A stretch of 6,660 nt of DNA, taken from assembly GCA_024696725.1 (NCBI GenBank), contig JAILGO010000120.1, forward strand, positions 1-6,660, in the 5' to 3' direction. This document shows positions 4,737-6,660 of this stretch, piece by piece. The stretch comes from Eubacterium sp. (GTDB lineage Bacteria; Bacillota; Clostridia; Oscillospirales; Acutalibacteraceae). Made by a program: the position numbers and the translations under genes. Position 1 is the first letter of the stretch, and each line of letters opens with the position of its first letter. Under the pieces are notes generated by a model. It was not told the origin of the DNA and made no database searches. It saw only the letters and a program-made list of their open reading frames with translations.

Positions 4737-6533
4737 ATGGCTGAAAAACAAGGTAAGGTAAAATCACTTTTTGCCGATATCAAAACCCATTGGAAGAAGC
4801 CTGCTCCCGGTAAGTATGTTCCCTACCGTGAATATCTTGACATACTTATAGGCTCGGGCTCCAACTACGCGGGTTCAAAGATTCTTGAATACATAGCCTT
4901 CGGTGCCGGCTGCTATCTTATGATGTACCATTATAAGCTCCCGTACATTACCTACTCGGTTATCGGGCTTATAAATATGCCGCTCGGCTATCTATGGGCT
5001 ATACTTTGGTGGATTGTTTCCGACAACCTCGGCTTCCTTCCGAAAAAGACGGAGAAGAAGCTGTACGCCGTGTATATCGGCTCCGCGCTGTTGGGTCTGT
5101 TCATGATTATTTTTAACTTTGAACCGTATCTCAATCCGTCGAATCCGATAGTTTCGACGCTCAATTCCTTCAGAGGAATATCCGCCGCGTCGTCTATCAA
5201 GATTTTAGGAACGTTTATACTTAACAGCGGTTGGAAGGGCGCGCGTAACATCTTCTGGCGTAAAAAGCTTATTCCGAAATTCGGAAGATACAAGTACGCG
5301 CTTTACTGCGATTACCTGCCGATGAACGTTATGGTTATATTAATCGGCTGGCTTCCTCTCTACAATATTCAGGACGAGGTTACAAGGGTATGGGCAGCTA
5401 ACCTGCTGTTCGCAATTTACTGCGTATTCGGCTTCGGCAATAACCTTGAAATGTGCTGTCAGAATATTTCGCCTAACGTCCGCGAAAGAATTTTCGTCAG
5501 AACGTACCCGATTAAGCTCTCGCACCTTGCATGGTCGATTATGGCGATTATTATCCCCGTGCTTATCGGTAAAACTAAGGACAATTGGGCTGACATCGCT
5601 GTATTCAAATGGATAATTCCCGGTATCTTCTTTGTATTCTCGACTCTTACGATTGTACTCGCGGGAAGGATAAAGGAGCGTATTCCTCAGCCCCCGCTTG
5701 AGAAAAAGGTAAATATAAATATCTGGGACGGTATGTTCGGCGTAATGCGTAACAAGTACAAGTGGACGCTTACGGTAGTAGGTCTATTGGACTCTCTCGG
5801 AAACGGTATGCTTGCGTTCGGTACTATCCTTTACCTTTATACATTCCGACTTACCGGTCTTGCGTATTCACTTATCGTCGCGCTCGTTTCCTTTGCGGGA
5901 ACGCCGCCCGACTTCTTTACGCCGTATTTCATAAAACGCTTCTCATACAAGCAGATTATGATTTTCCATCAATACACCCGGGCTATAGGTTATACGGTAA
6001 TCGTACTTTGTTACCTTTTCCTCGGTAATAACCTTAAGCTTTGCGGTACGATTTCGGTAGTAATGCTCATTATTATGGAGATGTGTAAGACGGTACCTGT
6101 AGCGGTCGGACACGATATGGATATCCGTATCTCAGACTATCAAATGTATCTTTCCGGCGAGAGACTTGAAAACTTCTCAGGCGTGTTCGGATGGTTTACG
6201 GGTCCGATTACAACCTTCGTTGGACTTATTATTCCGCTTCTTATGCTCAGAGGCGGCTTCAACTCGAACTTCGACGTTCTGTTTATAGACGAATCGAGAA
6301 GAAATATTATCGTTATCCCGATTATTATGGATATTATCGGTTATATTCTTATGTCTATCCCCTACTACTTCTGGGATTACGACGACGATAAACAGAACAA
6401 GGTTATGGAGGTTCTCCGCCGACGCGAGGAGGTAACGAGAAAACAAATGGAACAGGGCGACGACAGTACGCCCGAGGAAAACGCAGCCGCTGCGCTTGAA
6501 GAAGAAACCGAAAGAGCGGAGGTGATGTCATGA
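4737..6533 (+). CDS. Glycoside-pentoside-hexuronide (GPH) family sugar:cation symporter, MFS superfamily, 598 aa
   Basis: This polytopic membrane protein has about 12 or more hydrophobic segments between residues 45 and 545. It most likely imports a glycoside together with a cation. The clearest family mark is VGHDMDIRISDYQMYLSGERLENFSGVFGWF, spread over 457-487. It matches the GPH pattern of an Asp-Tyr followed by a Gly-Arg-like pair and an aromatic helix (ADxxDYxxxxTGKRxEG in well-studied members). NISPNVRERIFVRTY (243-257) resembles the conserved cytoplasmic loop between helices 4 and 6 of the family. The protein is about 100-140 residues longer than typical GPH carriers. It has a hydrophilic N-terminus (1-33) and a charged C-terminal tail (547-598, RRREEVTRKQ then an acidic run) predicted to be cytoplasmic. 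The start at 4737 has AAGGAG 7 bases upstream. The gene follows the GH31 gene after a 79-bp gap and overlaps the next gene by 4 bases. The substrate cannot be read from the sequence; it is presumably what the esterase and GH31 enzyme process. Confidence 0.85.
   Translation: MAEKQGKVKSLFADIKTHWKKPAPGKYVPYREYLDILIGSGSNYAGSKILEYIAFGAGCYLMMYHYKLPYITYSVIGLINMPLGYLWAILWWIVSDNLGFLPKKTEKKLYAVYIGSALLGLFMIIFNFEPYLNPSNPIVSTLNSFRGISAASSIKILGTFILNSGWKGARNIFWRKKLIPKFGRYKYALYCDYLPMNVMVILIGWLPLYNIQDEVTRVWAANLLFAIYCVFGFGNNLEMCCQNISPNVRERIFVRTYPIKLSHLAWSIMAIIIPVLIGKTKDNWADIAVFKWIIPGIFFVFSTLTIVLAGRIKERIPQPPLEKKVNINIWDGMFGVMRNKYKWTLTVVGLLDSLGNGMLAFGTILYLYTFRLTGLAYSLIVALVSFAGTPPDFFTPYFIKRFSYKQIMIFHQYTRAIGYTVIVLCYLFLGNNLKLCGTISVVMLIIMEMCKTVPVAVGHDMDIRISDYQMYLSGERLENFSGVFGWFTGPITTFVGLIIPLLMLRGGFNSNFDVLFIDESRRNIIVIPIIMDIIGYILMSIPYYFWDYDDDKQNKVMEVLRRREEVTRKQMEQGDDSTPEENAAAALEEETERAEVMS
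6518..6525 (+). promoter_or_regulatory. Strong ribosome binding site for the gene overlapping the transporter's end
   Basis: GGAGGTGA, a near-perfect anti-16S match, lies 4 bases before the ATG at 6530, inside the transporter's last codons. It strongly supports the ATGA overlap as a true start rather than a chance open frame. Confidence 0.85.
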
Positions 6534-6660
6534 AATTAGGAAAGAAAAAGAACGCTCCCGAAGCAACCGAGGAAAAGGAAGAGGACTTCCTTACCCAGGA
6601 GGCTAAGGAAATGGAGGAGCAAGCTCCCGAATACACGCTTGACATCCCCGAGGATGAAAT
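6530..6660 (+). CDS. Start of an unidentified operon gene (43 codons visible; 3' end outside window)
   Basis: The ATG at 6530 overlaps the transporter's TGA (6531-6533) as ATGA and is preceded by a near-perfect ribosome binding site, so it is a real, translationally coupled gene of the same operon. The visible residues begin with a basic MKLGKKK and then turn strongly acidic (12 Glu and 3 Asp among 43), ending in TLDIPEDE. There is no signal peptide, membrane helix or recognisable domain in this part. The charged extension resembles in character the C-terminal tail of the transporter just upstream. It could precede a membrane protein, such as a second carrier, or an enzyme; I cannot say which. 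Confidence 0.75.
   Translation, partial: MKLGKKKNAPEATEEKEEDFLTQEAKEMEEQAPEYTLDIPEDE

Overview
The window (6660 bases, moderate GC, strong GGAGGTGA-type ribosome binding sites, short AT-rich intergenic gaps) looks like the chromosome of an anaerobic Firmicute. A gut or rumen clostridium of the Ruminococcus/Oscillospiraceae kind is my inference. It rests on the style of the ribosome binding sites, the C-terminus of the [FeFe]-hydrogenase maturation protein HydF at the left edge, and a carbohydrate-use locus with a GH31 glycosidase and a GPH-type transporter. No mobile element, CRISPR array, tRNA or rRNA was seen, and no frameshift or broken gene.

Layout. Bases 1-249 are the last 82 codons of hydF (+). 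A compact hairpin at 252-275 ends it and also serves the convergent gene at 274-1023 (-), a six-helix Pr6Pr/AIG1-like membrane protein. Between 1024 and 1126 lie two back-to-back sigma-A-type promoters whose -35 boxes are 10 bp apart. The right-facing one drives a type-B carboxylesterase (1127-2464), whose stop codon directly abuts the ATG of a GH31 family glycosidase (2465-4657). A 79-bp gap holds an extended -10 promoter and a perfect 8+8 bp inverted repeat. It leads to a 598-residue GPH-family sugar symporter (4737-6533). That gene overlaps by 4 bases (ATGA) a further gene, of which only 43 codons are present; it has a lysine-rich, then acidic, N-terminus.

How the genes may work together (inference). 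The transporter would import a glycoside. The esterase and the GH31 enzyme both lack signal peptides, so they would act in the cytoplasm: one removing an ester group (such as acetyl), the other cleaving an alpha-glycosidic bond. The joined esterase-GH31 pair and its unusual active-site motifs are the most interesting part of the window. The GH31 enzyme keeps its two catalytic Asp residues but has WNDNNE instead of WxDMNE and LSSGYTS near the usual substrate-binding Asp. I see a plausible catabolic operon with an unidentified substrate, not a clearly new class of system.
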